From positions 1-64,000 of the forward strand of contig DYYG01000028.1 in assembly GCA_020741775.1 (NCBI GenBank): 64,000 bases of DNA. The letters are read 5' to 3'. The position numbers and the translations under genes are program-made. The DNA comes from Methylorubrum populi. Its GTDB lineage: Bacteria; Pseudomonadota; Alphaproteobacteria; Rhizobiales; Beijerinckiaceae. Positions 18,601 through 27,686 of the stretch are shown here, one piece after another (the stretch's first letter is position 1; every line of letters starts with the position of its first letter). The notes beneath the pieces were generated by a model. It did not search any database, had not been told where the DNA came from, and worked only from the letters and a program-made list of their open reading frames with translations.

Positions 18601-21600
18601 AAGGAAGCCCTCGATCAGTTCCTGAAGGACATCAAGAATACCGACCAGTACAAATCCCTCTCCAAGAAAATCAAGGATTCCGAACTCGGCAAGCTCCTGC
18701 AATCCTACAGCAAGAACGCGTCGGACTATCTGGCCAAACAGAAGAAGAACAGCGTCAAGCTGCCCGACGTGGCGGCGACCCTAAGCCTCGGCGGCGACGG
18801 CGCGAGCGGGGGCAAGGGCGGCATGGTCAGCGTCACCAATGACGGGACCATCACGACCCTCGGTGCCGTGGCCCACGGCGTCTTCGCCCAGAGCGTCGGC
18901 GGCGGTGGCGGCCAGGGAGGCTTGGCCTTCGCCGCCGCGACCAATACCAAGAACTTCCGGGGCGTCCTCGGCGGCAAGGGCGGCGATGCCAATGACGGCG
19001 GCACGGTCTCGATCGTCAACAGCGGCCGCGTCGCCACGAACGACGACATGTCCTACGGCCTCTACGGCCAGAGCGTCGGCGGTGGCGGCGGCAGCGGCGT
19101 GGCGTCGACGACCACCGGCAGCAGCAAGAAGGACAGCCTGACGCTGACCCTCAGCATCGGCGGCAATGGCGGCACGGGCGGCAAGGGCGGCAGCGTCACG
19201 GTCAGCAACACGGGCACTGTCGTCACCGCCGGCAGCGAGGCCCACGGCATCGTGGCCCAGAGCGTCGGCGGCGGCGGCGGATCGTTCCTGCTCCCGGTCG
19301 CCAAGGACACGAAGACCGTGGGGAGTGCGGCACAGGCCGATAAGGCCAAGTCCGATAAGGCGAAGTCCGGCAGTGAGGCCAAGGACATCGCCACCGCGCT
19401 GCTGACGGCACTCGATATCGAGAAGATCGCGGAACAAGATACGTCCGAGGGGGCGCCGAAGAAGTCCGGCAGCCTAACCCTGGGCGGCTCCGGCAAGGCG
19501 GCCGGCGATGGCGGCGCCGTAACGGTGACGCAGGGGGGCACCATCACAACCAGCGGCTTCGGCGCCCTCGGCATCCTGGCACAGAGCGTCGGCGGCGGCG
19601 GCGGCATGGCCGCGGCGGCCGCTGCCCCCGGCGGCGACGCGTACAACTTCGGGATCGGCGGCGCGGGTGGTGCGAATGGCAACGGCGGCACGGTGGGCGT
19701 GACCCTCTCGGCCGGCGCGCGGGTGACGACCACGGGCGATGCCGCGACGGCGCTGCTGCTCCAATCGATCGGCGGCGGCGGCGGCTATGCCGGCGCGCAT
19801 CAGATCATGGGCTACGCGGTTCCCGTCCTGCTTCGGGATGGCGCGACCGGCAATGGCGGCGCCATCAGCGTCACCCTCAAGGAGGGTGCCGCGATCAGCA
19901 CCAGCGGAGAGCGCGCCCACGGCATCCTGGCGCAGAGCCTCGGCGGCGGCGGAGGCCTGATCGTGGACCTCTCCAACCCGATCCTCGCCTCCGGCCAATT
20001 GGTCAAGGCACCGGAGTCGCCAAAGTCGCGCACTACGTCGGCCGGGGCCGGCGGCCAGATCACCATCGACAGCGCAGGCTCGATCATCGCCTCGGGCAAG
20101 GACGCCAACGCGATCTTCGCGCAGAGCGGCGTCCAGAGCGCCAACGGCAGCCTCGATCCGACCCGCGCCGGCGGCACCATCTCCGTGACCGTGAAGGACA
20201 TCGTCACCGGCGGCAGCGGCACCGGCGCGGCGATCCGCATCGAGGGCGGCGCCTCCAACAACCGCATCTTGATCGACGAGCGGGCGGTGGTCAGCGCCGC
20301 CTCCGGCCGCGCCATCGTCGCGACGATCAACCCAGTCGATCTCGTCAACCGCGGCACGGTGATCGGCGACATCAACTTGAGCTCCGTCCCAGGAGAAAAG
20401 ACCACTGTAACAAACGGGCCGGACGGGTTCGGCTCGGCGATCCTGCGAACCGGCCCGAACGGCGTGATCAATGTCGGCACCGGCAACTGGGTGAAGAATT
20501 ACGCCACCCTTGACATCGGCGGGGTCGGCACCGTTGCCCGCACCGACCTGATTGGCAATTTCATGCAGTCCGGCAACGGCCAGTTGCTGATCGACGTGGC
20601 GCCGCTCGCTCCGGCCGGCGCCCTGCGCGCCGACCTCCTGACGGTGAGCGGCACGGCCTATCTGGACGGCGACGTGCGGCCCAACGTCATCGGGGGTCTT
20701 CTGCCCGGGAAATATACATTCCTTAAGGCGAACAGCATCGACGAGGCGCCCTCCTACGCCAAATCCACGACCATCCAATCGAACTCGGTGCCGGTGTCCT
20801 GGTCGATCGTGCAATCGGACAACAGCCTCGCCCTAAGCCCGACAGCGCGTTTCACAAGGCCCATCGGGATGAGTCTCAGCAGCGACCAGAGATCCGCGGC
20901 TGAGGCCCTGCAGACGCTGTGGGACAAGGGGTCGATCGGCGAGGCCGACCTGTTCGCGCGGTTCCTTTCGGTGACCAGCACCAAGAGCTACGCTGCGGCG
21001 CTCGATGAGCTGAATCAGGAATCGACCCAGTACACCCTGACCGACCGCACCTTCGACACCCGGGCCGGGCTGAAGCGGGCGATGAGCTGCCCCGCCTTCG
21101 AGGGCACCGGTACCCTGCTGCGCGAGGGTGAATGCGTCTGGGGCCGCGTCACCGCGGCCCGCACCAGCCTGTTCTCCTCACCCGGCGAGGGCGGCTACCG
21201 CCAGAACGCCCTGAGCTATCAGGGTGGCCTGCAGACCGAATTCGCCCCCGACTGGTTCTTCGGCCTGTCGGCGGCCTATACCCGCGCTAACCAGAGCGAT
21301 GCCGACCGGATCACCGGCACGGTCAGCGATGCCGGCGACGTCTCCGCGGCCTTGAAGCACCAAGTCGGCCCCTGGCTCTTCGCCGCCTCGGCCAATCTCG
21401 GCTATGCGTGGCAGAACAACCTGCGGGCCATCGATATCGGCGGCGGCAACGCCCTGGCCCGCAGCAAATCGGAAGTGCTGACGGCGGGCGGACGCCTGCG
21501 GGCGAGCTATCAGTTCACGTTCGAGACTTGGTACATCAAGCCTTATGTCGATCTGGACGTGCTCTACTCCCACAGCCCGGCCTATTCCGAGACCGGCGCA

Positions 21601-21957
21601 CCGGAGTTGAACCTCGACGTCAGGGCCCTGGGCAAGACGCTGTTTGCCTTCAGCCCGAATGTGGAGATCGGCGGCCGCTTCGATTTCGATGGCGGACGCT
21701 GGCTGCGCCCCTACGGCACCCTGGGCGTGACGCTCCTGTCCGACGATCATTTCACCGGGCTCGCGAGCTTCCAGGGCACCGGCCTGAACGGCCTGTTCGC
21801 GACGAGCTCCCGCATTCCGGACACGGTCGGCGAGGCGGGCCTCGGCTTCCAAATCGGCCTCGGCGGCGGGGTCGAGCTGACGGGCGAGTACCAAGCCCAT
21901 GTCGGCGACCGGTTCCTGTCGCATCTCGGCACGGCCCGTCTGGCGGTTCGGTTCTGA
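15673..21957 (+). CDS. Giant glycine-rich autotransporter (type Va)
   Basis: 2094-residue surface protein. A basic start is followed by a hydrophobic signal (about residues 18-40, ending EARAQ). A passenger of about 1700 residues follows, dominated by Gly, Ala, Ser and Thr. The motif AQS(I/V)GGGGG with small variants occurs about 16 times, each after a TxGxxAxGI segment, as expected for stacked beta-helix turns. Two Lys/Asp-rich inserts interrupt it, at about 941-1040 and 1210-1265. From about residue 1817 to the end is a 12-strand-type autotransporter beta-barrel, ending RLAVRF with the C-terminal Phe recognised by the BAM complex. It probably acts as an adhesin or biofilm protein. The start could also be the Met at codon 13. 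Confidence 0.88.
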   Translation: MTSPWMSRPRRRMDSTRLGCSLALLTGVSVCALIATQGREARAQDAARSFVQRGADGPKGENCALFCFNKDGGDGTSGPNVQAAQGDALTIVQGMAVKAASTGGNGGDNPKGLVFDGYGGRGGNSGAVTLTETGSVSGGIDQSTGLALIGIASQGGKGGDGGDKGIARGGDGGPARLILQAPVSAFGDRTSGVSVRSKGGKAGDGATSESKRSEQMGGLGGLAELTVTPAGRIETGGASAPGAVIESLGGDGGMRTTRGSSELPGDAGAGGRAVLVNQGSIVTAGANSVGVLVQSVGGAGGGDTTGINGSAGGKGGAGGAVKVDQIGNITTLGAYSSALIAQSVGGPGGDGGRAPFGSGGDGGSAGAGGPVEVTQAGTIRTSGTGSVGVLAQSVGGGNALDAFQASAPQAGRGGGSGGQAGILPFTSGGTGGMGGLGGAVTVQQNGVIETAGTDAYGILAQSIGGGGGVGGASIKPGAFFTYALGGGGGAGGHAGTVQVKATGGSIATSGDGASAILAQSIGGGGGTGGVASATTGSPAFAVALSVGGSGGGGGKGGEARIESGASVTTSGRAAIGLDALSIGGGGGIGGSARSTAIATPLILPNGKAVPSVAVSASVGGSGGLGGEGGLASATQSGTVVTYGVGSIGVQALSIGGGGGIAGDALSYALAIAPPGEAAISFSTTLGGTGGGGGKGGRAEITNKGAVSTSGDEAIGLQAESIGGGGGNAGKSNTTSNSLSLRQNIDAAQAIGGKGGSGGDGGTIGVDNFGTVVTGGSFAHGILAQSIGGGGGNGGSATGLAAPGLSFDKTLNELVGKLPVADTLAVTWTIGGQGGGGGKGQAVTVTNAGGLRTGGSDAIGIFAQSIGGGGGTGGDVQGAAQGQLNVNLTLGGKGGSGNTGGSVTVTNAAAGGIETWGDGAHGIVAQSIGGGGGSGGSVAARKDSKPDAVGEIWTQIKTAIGVTAYNDWAKDKKNKDSKEALDQFLKDIKNTDQYKSLSKKIKDSELGKLLQSYSKNASDYLAKQKKNSVKLPDVAATLSLGGDGASGGKGGMVSVTNDGTITTLGAVAHGVFAQSVGGGGGQGGLAFAAATNTKNFRGVLGGKGGDANDGGTVSIVNSGRVATNDDMSYGLYGQSVGGGGGSGVASTTTGSSKKDSLTLTLSIGGNGGTGGKGGSVTVSNTGTVVTAGSEAHGIVAQSVGGGGGSFLLPVAKDTKTVGSAAQADKAKSDKAKSGSEAKDIATALLTALDIEKIAEQDTSEGAPKKSGSLTLGGSGKAAGDGGAVTVTQGGTITTSGFGALGILAQSVGGGGGMAAAAAAPGGDAYNFGIGGAGGANGNGGTVGVTLSAGARVTTTGDAATALLLQSIGGGGGYAGAHQIMGYAVPVLLRDGATGNGGAISVTLKEGAAISTSGERAHGILAQSLGGGGGLIVDLSNPILASGQLVKAPESPKSRTTSAGAGGQITIDSAGSIIASGKDANAIFAQSGVQSANGSLDPTRAGGTISVTVKDIVTGGSGTGAAIRIEGGASNNRILIDERAVVSAASGRAIVATINPVDLVNRGTVIGDINLSSVPGEKTTVTNGPDGFGSAILRTGPNGVINVGTGNWVKNYATLDIGGVGTVARTDLIGNFMQSGNGQLLIDVAPLAPAGALRADLLTVSGTAYLDGDVRPNVIGGLLPGKYTFLKANSIDEAPSYAKSTTIQSNSVPVSWSIVQSDNSLALSPTARFTRPIGMSLSSDQRSAAEALQTLWDKGSIGEADLFARFLSVTSTKSYAAALDELNQESTQYTLTDRTFDTRAGLKRAMSCPAFEGTGTLLREGECVWGRVTAARTSLFSSPGEGGYRQNALSYQGGLQTEFAPDWFFGLSAAYTRANQSDADRITGTVSDAGDVSAALKHQVGPWLFAASANLGYAWQNNLRAIDIGGGNALARSKSEVLTAGGRLRASYQFTFETWYIKPYVDLDVLYSHSPAYSETGAPELNLDVRALGKTLFAFSPNVEIGGRFDFDGGRWLRPYGTLGVTLLSDDHFTGLASFQGTGLNGLFATSSRIPDTVGEAGLGFQIGLGGGVELTGEYQAHVGDRFLSHLGTARLAVRF

Positions 21958-21961
21958 CGCT

Positions 21962-21993
21962 GGCGGCGGTGCGCCCAATCGGGGCGCGCCGCC
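21962..21993 (+). terminator. GC-rich hairpin after the giant autotransporter
   Basis: An inverted repeat right after the stop codon: GGCGGC and GCGCCC (21962-21976, with a 3-base bulge) pair with GGGGCGCGCCGCC (21981-21993). It is followed by only two T residues, so termination is plausible but not certain. Confidence 0.4.
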
Positions 21994-22303
21994 TTGGGTC
22001 CGGAATCGATCGCGGCAGGTTTTCGCACGACGCCCTGTTGCTCGGACGGTGTCCGAAGCCTACCAAGACGGCCAAGTCGGCCCGAAATCAACAGGCGATC
22101 TGTCGATCCGGCTCCTCCGTCTCGATGATTTACTTTGCCGCCGAGGTTATCTGAGCCACTTATCGGCCGAGACAGTCAATTTAATGATGTTTTAACCATA
22201 ATCCCGGTCTTGTTCAGATCACGGATCCGCGCGCTCTGCATCGCCTGCAGAGGCCCGGAGCCTCGCTCGCGACGAGCGCTCTTTCCTCAGTCGGACGATC
22301 CCC
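21994..22303. other. Region between the two autotransporter genes
   Basis: 310 bases without a gene. The stretch at 22165-22215 is clearly AT-richer than its surroundings (runs such as CAATTTAATGATGTTTTAACC) and is the likely promoter area for the GDSL autotransporter. I could not define -35/-10 boxes with confidence. Confidence 0.4.
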
Positions 22304-25300
22304 ATGTCGGTCACCAAGGCTCGCGGCTTCGGCCTCGGGCTCCTGCTTGCGAGCCTCCTCTCGAGCACGGCTCTGTCCGCCGAACGGTACAGCACGATCT
22401 GGAATCTCGGAGACAGCCTCTCCGATACCGGGCGCACCTACGAGGCGACGGGAAGGAAATACGTTCCCGGCAAAAGGCAGCCCATCGGCCAGCCTTACGA
22501 TGAGGGGCACTTCTCGAACGGCCGGGTATGGGTCGAATATCTCAACAGCGATCTGAACCGGACCCCCTACACCAAGGGCCACAACCTCGCATGGGGCGGT
22601 GCCACCGCCGGATATTACGTCAATGCCGGCATCGGCTTCCTCATCGACAAGTTCGAAACTCAGAACTCCACGCTTATCGGCAGCATTTCGAAAAAAACCG
22701 GGTTCGGCCTCCTCGGTCCTCAGAACTACAAAACCGACGCGTCCGAATTCGGAAGCAAGCCGCTCTTCACACTCTGGATTGGCGGCAACAATTATCGCCA
22801 GGAAGTCGAGGACACATTCCTCGGTCTGGGCAAGACAGACAAACCTGTCAACGAGATGAAGCTCGGCAAGGCGTCGAGCCAATTGCTGGACAGCATTCCG
22901 AAAGAGCTGAATCGGCTCCGCGAGGCGGTTCGGGCGCGCAGCGATATCGCACAGGACGGCGCGACCTATTACGTGAACACCGTCCCGAACATCGCCACGA
23001 CACCCAAGATCACCCGCGACCACCTCACTATCGCCGATCGCCTCGGCGACGAGATTCTCAAGACCAACCGGCAGATCAAGGACAAGCTGTATCAGATCCA
23101 GGATCAATTCGACCGGAACGGACGCTCCGAACGCGTCGTCGTGATCGACGCGGCCGCGCTCCTCAACGAGGTTCAGGCCCGGCCGGAGAGCTTCGGCTTC
23201 AAGAACGGTCGCGACAACTGCGTCAACGCCGATACCGGCCAATATGTCGGCACCTGCTCGGGCGCGACGGTCGACGACTACCTGTTCTGGGACGAGTTCC
23301 ACCCGACGACCAAGGCCCATGCCATGATCGCCGATTACGCGTGGAAGACCGATCTGTTGGAGGCGGGCGATCCGGTCGAGCTCGTCCGGCCCTACATCGC
23401 CCATATCGAGATCCGCGACCGCACCTTCGCCGGCAGCATCGGCGGCAGCGGTAGCCTGCTCAAGAGCGGCGAGTCGGTGCTGACTCTGGCCGGCCAGAAC
23501 AGCTATTCCGGCGGAACCCGGATCGACAACGGCACCATCCGCATCGGCAGCGACGCCAATCTCGGCGCCCGCTCGGGGCTCCTGACCCTGCAGGGCGGCA
23601 CGCTGAACACGACGCGGAGCTTCACCCTGAACCGTGACGTCGCGATCAACACTTCGGTGTCGCAGGAGGAGATCGGCGGTTCGGCCTTCGGGGCGACCTT
23701 CCGGACAGAGGCCGGAACGATGCTGACGCTCCGCGACAACACGCTCTCGGGCAGCGGGGACCTCGCCAAGACGGGGCTCGGCACCCTCGACATCCGCTCG
23801 TCGGTCACCGAGGCCCGCGCCCTCACCGCCGTTCAGGAAGGCACGCTGAAGATCAACACGGCCACCGTCTACCGGACCGCCGAACTCACCGTGGCGAAGG
23901 AGGCGGTGCTCGGCGGCTCGGGGACGATCATCGGCACGGTCCGCAACGCGGGCACGCTCTCGCCAGGCAATTCCATCGGCACCCTGACCATCGACGGCGA
24001 TTACGAGCAGTCCGGCAGCGGCCGCCTGCTGATGGAGGTCGACACCGACCGCTTCGACGCCCTGCACGTCAACGGCCATCTCGTCGTCGGCGGCGAGATC
24101 GACCTCGCCTTCGACCCGACGGACAAGATCGCCAACCAGCACTTCACCTTCGCCACCAGCACGGGCAGCACGAGCGGCCGCTTCGGGCAGGTGATCGATC
24201 TCAACCCGTTCCTGACCGAGACCCTGACCTACGAGTCCAACGCGGTCTCGATGACCTTCAACCGCGACTTCACCGCTCCGGCGGTGACGGCCAACCAGCG
24301 GGCGGTCGCCCAACACCTGAACCGCTCCTACCTGATGCAGCCGCAGGGCGACCTCGACAGGGTGTTCTTCGCCCTCGACCGGACCGAGACGGATGCCGCC
24401 GGAGCCGCCGCCCTGCAGGCCCTGTCGGGCGAGGCCATCGGCCACGCGGCCACGGCGGATGCGGTCCAGCGCGGGCAGTTCGTGCGCGCCCTCGAGGACC
24501 GCATGGCGGATCGCCGCGCCGGACGCGCCGACATCCAGCCCGGCATCGGCCTCGACGGGTCCTGGGCCGCCCTGGATCAGGCCGGCACCGGTCAGGCCGT
24601 GCGGGCCGCGGCGGCTGGCTTGACCGGCACCGCAGCAGCCGCCGACGGAGGACCAAGCGGGGACGGCCTGTCCGTGTGGGCGCGCGCCCTCGGTGGCCCC
24701 GGGCGGATCGGCGGGCGCGGCGGGTTCGATCTCAACCAAGCCGGCGTGCTGGTGGGCGTGGACAAGCCGTTCGACGGCGCCCTGTTCGGTGTCAGCTTCG
24801 GCTACGCCGATGGCAGCACCGCCGGCGTTTCCAGCGCGAACCGTGCTTGGACCAGCGCCTATCAGGGCTCGGTCTACGGTTCGCTCGACCTCGATCCGGT
24901 CTTCGTCGATGCGGTCGCGGCCTATACCCGTACCGACAATCGGACGAGCCGCGGCCTCGTCTTCGGCGACCTGTCGCGGACGGCCATCGGCAGCTTCGGC
25001 GGCGACGACGTGAGCGCCGCGATCAAGCTGGGGACGCGCACCCGGTTCGGCGCCGTCGATGCCGAGCCGAGTCTCGGCCTCGACTGGTATCGCCTGAGCC
25101 GCGACGGCTTCTCCGAGCGGAACGCCGGCTCGGCCGGCCTCTTCTCCCGGTCCGAGACGCAGGACATCGTGCAGCCCTCGGTCGGACTGCGCGTGAGTTC
25201 CGCCTTCCTGTACGACGGCATCCTGATCAGCCCCGAGCTGCGGGGGCGCTACTATCGCAATCTCGGCGATACGGTTGCGCCGGTGACGGCCTCGCTGATC

Positions 25301-25480
25301 GGAGCCCCCGGCGCGCCCTTCACCACGCACTTCCCCGGCATCGGCCGCGATACCGGCGTGATCAGCGCCGGCCTCACGGCGCAGAAGGCGACCATTCAGG
25401 TCTTCGCCCGCTACGAGGCGGCGGTCGGCGCCAACCTCACCGCCCATCTCTTCGCGGGCGGCCTGCGCTACGCTTGGTAG
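22304..25480 (+). CDS. GDSL-esterase autotransporter
   Basis: 1058-residue outer-membrane esterase. A signal peptide spans about 1-26. The GDSL lipase/esterase domain spans about 30-370, with the nucleophile Ser38 in GDSLSDTG and the Asp/His pair in FWDEFHP near residue 330. A linker with an autotransporter-associated strand repeat (LTLAGQNSYSGGT) and beta-helix-like sequence follows to about 780. The beta-barrel runs from about 787 to the end (WARALGG at its start, terminal LRYAW). The plan resembles EstA of Pseudomonas, which displays an esterase on the cell surface, but with a longer spacer. It follows the giant autotransporter on the same strand. Confidence 0.9.
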   Translation: MSVTKARGFGLGLLLASLLSSTALSAERYSTIWNLGDSLSDTGRTYEATGRKYVPGKRQPIGQPYDEGHFSNGRVWVEYLNSDLNRTPYTKGHNLAWGGATAGYYVNAGIGFLIDKFETQNSTLIGSISKKTGFGLLGPQNYKTDASEFGSKPLFTLWIGGNNYRQEVEDTFLGLGKTDKPVNEMKLGKASSQLLDSIPKELNRLREAVRARSDIAQDGATYYVNTVPNIATTPKITRDHLTIADRLGDEILKTNRQIKDKLYQIQDQFDRNGRSERVVVIDAAALLNEVQARPESFGFKNGRDNCVNADTGQYVGTCSGATVDDYLFWDEFHPTTKAHAMIADYAWKTDLLEAGDPVELVRPYIAHIEIRDRTFAGSIGGSGSLLKSGESVLTLAGQNSYSGGTRIDNGTIRIGSDANLGARSGLLTLQGGTLNTTRSFTLNRDVAINTSVSQEEIGGSAFGATFRTEAGTMLTLRDNTLSGSGDLAKTGLGTLDIRSSVTEARALTAVQEGTLKINTATVYRTAELTVAKEAVLGGSGTIIGTVRNAGTLSPGNSIGTLTIDGDYEQSGSGRLLMEVDTDRFDALHVNGHLVVGGEIDLAFDPTDKIANQHFTFATSTGSTSGRFGQVIDLNPFLTETLTYESNAVSMTFNRDFTAPAVTANQRAVAQHLNRSYLMQPQGDLDRVFFALDRTETDAAGAAALQALSGEAIGHAATADAVQRGQFVRALEDRMADRRAGRADIQPGIGLDGSWAALDQAGTGQAVRAAAAGLTGTAAAADGGPSGDGLSVWARALGGPGRIGGRGGFDLNQAGVLVGVDKPFDGALFGVSFGYADGSTAGVSSANRAWTSAYQGSVYGSLDLDPVFVDAVAAYTRTDNRTSRGLVFGDLSRTAIGSFGGDDVSAAIKLGTRTRFGAVDAEPSLGLDWYRLSRDGFSERNAGSAGLFSRSETQDIVQPSVGLRVSSAFLYDGILISPELRGRYYRNLGDTVAPVTASLIGAPGAPFTTHFPGIGRDTGVISAGLTAQKATIQVFARYEAAVGANLTAHLFAGGLRYAW

Positions 25481-25550
25481 GAGGCGGGCGCAGTTAACGC
25501 TCTGTTAGCCATACAAATCCTACATTCGGCCCGGCGCAGGAAGGCCGGGC

Positions 25551-27686
25551 ATGCTCGAACAACGTCAATCCCGCACGGTCGAGGCGCCGGCGGAGCGCTA
25601 TGTCGCCAAGGCCGCCGCCCATCGCGCCGCGGGCCGGTTCGACAAGGCGCGCCGCAACCTCCAACGCGCGCTCGAATCGGCACCCGGCCATGCCGGTGCG
25701 CATTTCGAACTCGGAATCCTCACCAGCCGCACCGAGGCTCCGGGACCGGCCGTGCCGCATTTCGTCGCCGCGCTGCGGGCGGAGCCCGAGCGGCCCGGCT
25801 ATTGGCTCGCCCTCGCCCTCACCCTCCTTATGCTGAACCGGGTCGGCGAGGCACGGGCGCTGATGGAGCGCTTCCGGGATCGCGGCCTCCTGGACGAGGA
25901 ATCCCGCACCACCCTCAGAAGCTTCCTCGATCAAGCCTTCGCCCACGGGCAGGAACGCTACAACGCCGGTGACCTGACCGCCGCGGAGGCGCTGGCCGAG
26001 CTGGTCATCAGCCTCGACGACACCCATGCCAACGCGACCCACCTCGCCGGCGCCATCGCTGTCGGGAAGGGCCGCTACCAGCAGGCCTTCGACCTGTTCA
26101 GCATCGCGATCTACCGCGAGCCCGGCAATGCCGCCTATTTCAGCAGCCTCGGCGCGCTGCTGATCAAGACGGGCGATCACGTCGGCGCCATTTCGGCGCT
26201 GGAGAAGGCGATCGCCCTCGATCCCGACCTGGCGATCGCGCATTCGAACCTGTCGGGCGTCTATCAGCGCGTCAGCCACCACAGCGCGGCCGTGACCCAT
26301 GCGCGACGGGCGATCGCCCTCGACCCGGATATCTCGAACGCCCACAACAATCTCGGCTGCAGCTTGAAGAGCCTCGGCCAGTTGAGCGAAGCGATCGCCA
26401 GCTTCGACCGGGCTCTGGTCCACGATCCGCATCACGTCACCGCCCATTCCAACCGGCTGTTCGCCAAGCTCTATGCCGAGGACGTGCCGCCCGAGGACTA
26501 TGCGGAGGATGCGCGCAGCTTCGGTGCCCGCTTCGCCGATCCGCTGCTGCGGAAGCGCCCCTTCGCCAACGACCGCGACCCCGACCGGCGGCTGCGGATC
26601 GGCTTCGTTTCCGCCGACCTCTGCACCCATGCCGTCGCCCGCTTCATCGAGCCGCTGCTGCGCCATATGGATCGGACGCGCTTCGACCTGCGCGCCTACA
26701 TGACCCAGGTCAACGAGGATGCGGTCTCGGAGCATCTGCGCACGCTGTTCGACGGCTGGCACAACGTGGCCGGCCTCGACGACGACGAGGCCGCGGACCT
26801 GATCGAGGCGGAGGCCATCGACATCCTCGTCGACCTGTCGGGTCACAGCGCCGGCCACCGCCTGCTCATCTTCGCCCGCAAGCCGGCCCCGGTTCAGCTG
26901 ACCTGGATCGGCCATCCCGCGACGACCGGCCTGCGCGCCATGGATTACCGCCTGACCGATGCCGACCATGACCGGCCCGGCTTGTCGGACACGCTCCATA
27001 CCGAGACGCTGTGGCGGCTCCCCGTCATGGCCGTCACCTACACGCCGGCGGCCATCGTCCCGGTGCGCGAGCGGCCGCCCTTCGAGGATTATGGCTTCGT
27101 CACCTTCGGCGTCATGAACCGCTTCGAGAAGATCGGGGATGGCGCGCTGCAGACCTGGGCCGAGATCCTGCGTGCCCTTCCCGAGGCGCGCCTGTTCATG
27201 GTCGTCGCGGATCTCGGAACGCCGGAGATCCGGGTGCAGGTCGAGGCGCGCCTGTCGAAGGCCGGGCTTCCGCTGGAGCGGGTGCGCCTGCAGCCCCGCG
27301 TCTCCAACGGCCATTTCATGCTCTATCACGAGGTCGACATCGCCCTCGACTCGTTCCCCTATAACGGTGGAACGACGAGCTGCGACACGCTCGCCATGGG
27401 CGTTCCCCTGATCGCCCTGCGGGGGACGCAGGCCGCCTCCTGCGCGGCCGCCGCCGTGCTGACGGCAGCGGGCCTTCCTGAATTCGTGACCGAAACGCGC
27501 GAGGATTACGTCGCTCGGGCCGTCGCCCTCGCGAGCGATCTCGACCATCTGCGCGCCGTCCGGTCAGGGCTTCGCGAGCGCGTCTTCGCGAGCCCGCTGA
27601 TGGATCATGCTCGGCAAGCCAGAGACGTCGGCGAGGCCTTCCGCGCCATGTGGAGGCGCTGGCTCGATGAAACCCCATCCGCTTGA
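25551..27686 (+). CDS. TPR-containing SPINDLY/GT41-family O-glycosyltransferase
   Basis: 711-residue cytoplasmic enzyme. The N-terminal half (about 20-330) is built of TPR repeats, for example ALDPDLAIAHSNLSGVY and HNNLGCSLKSLGQLSEAIASF. The C-terminal half is a GT41 domain: RIGFVSADLCTHAVARF, DILVDLSGHSAGHR, QLTWIGHPATTG and SFPYNGGTTSCDTLAMGVP, all hallmarks of O-GlcNAc-transferase-like enzymes. The family attaches sugars to Ser/Thr of proteins; alphaproteobacterial FlmG, which glycosylates flagellin, has the same plan. It starts 70 bases after the esterase autotransporter, and its end overlaps the sugar aminotransferase gene by 20 bases. A surface protein in this locus is a likely substrate. 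Confidence 0.85.
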   Translation: MLEQRQSRTVEAPAERYVAKAAAHRAAGRFDKARRNLQRALESAPGHAGAHFELGILTSRTEAPGPAVPHFVAALRAEPERPGYWLALALTLLMLNRVGEARALMERFRDRGLLDEESRTTLRSFLDQAFAHGQERYNAGDLTAAEALAELVISLDDTHANATHLAGAIAVGKGRYQQAFDLFSIAIYREPGNAAYFSSLGALLIKTGDHVGAISALEKAIALDPDLAIAHSNLSGVYQRVSHHSAAVTHARRAIALDPDISNAHNNLGCSLKSLGQLSEAIASFDRALVHDPHHVTAHSNRLFAKLYAEDVPPEDYAEDARSFGARFADPLLRKRPFANDRDPDRRLRIGFVSADLCTHAVARFIEPLLRHMDRTRFDLRAYMTQVNEDAVSEHLRTLFDGWHNVAGLDDDEAADLIEAEAIDILVDLSGHSAGHRLLIFARKPAPVQLTWIGHPATTGLRAMDYRLTDADHDRPGLSDTLHTETLWRLPVMAVTYTPAAIVPVRERPPFEDYGFVTFGVMNRFEKIGDGALQTWAEILRALPEARLFMVVADLGTPEIRVQVEARLSKAGLPLERVRLQPRVSNGHFMLYHEVDIALDSFPYNGGTTSCDTLAMGVPLIALRGTQAASCAAAAVLTAAGLPEFVTETREDYVARAVALASDLDHLRAVRSGLRERVFASPLMDHARQARDVGEAFRAMWRRWLDETPSA

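Noticed and set aside
17047..18702. 551-codon minus-strand open frame rich in Ala, Asp and Gly
   Set aside because: It arises from the Gly-repeat codons of the giant autotransporter read backwards; no recognisable protein features.
15673..21957. Gly-repeat DNA considered as a CRISPR or tandem repeat array
   Set aside because: The repeat is in the protein, not in evenly spaced DNA units. The spacing is irregular and the reading frame is kept throughout.
22214..25447. 1077-codon open frame on the minus strand
   Set aside because: It is the mirror of the GDSL autotransporter. It has low-complexity Gly/Ala/Arg/Asp composition and no domain, signal or start signal of its own.
25494..27548. 684-codon minus-strand open frame
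   Set aside because: Antisense shadow of the TPR/GT41 gene, whose motifs on the plus strand are unmistakable.
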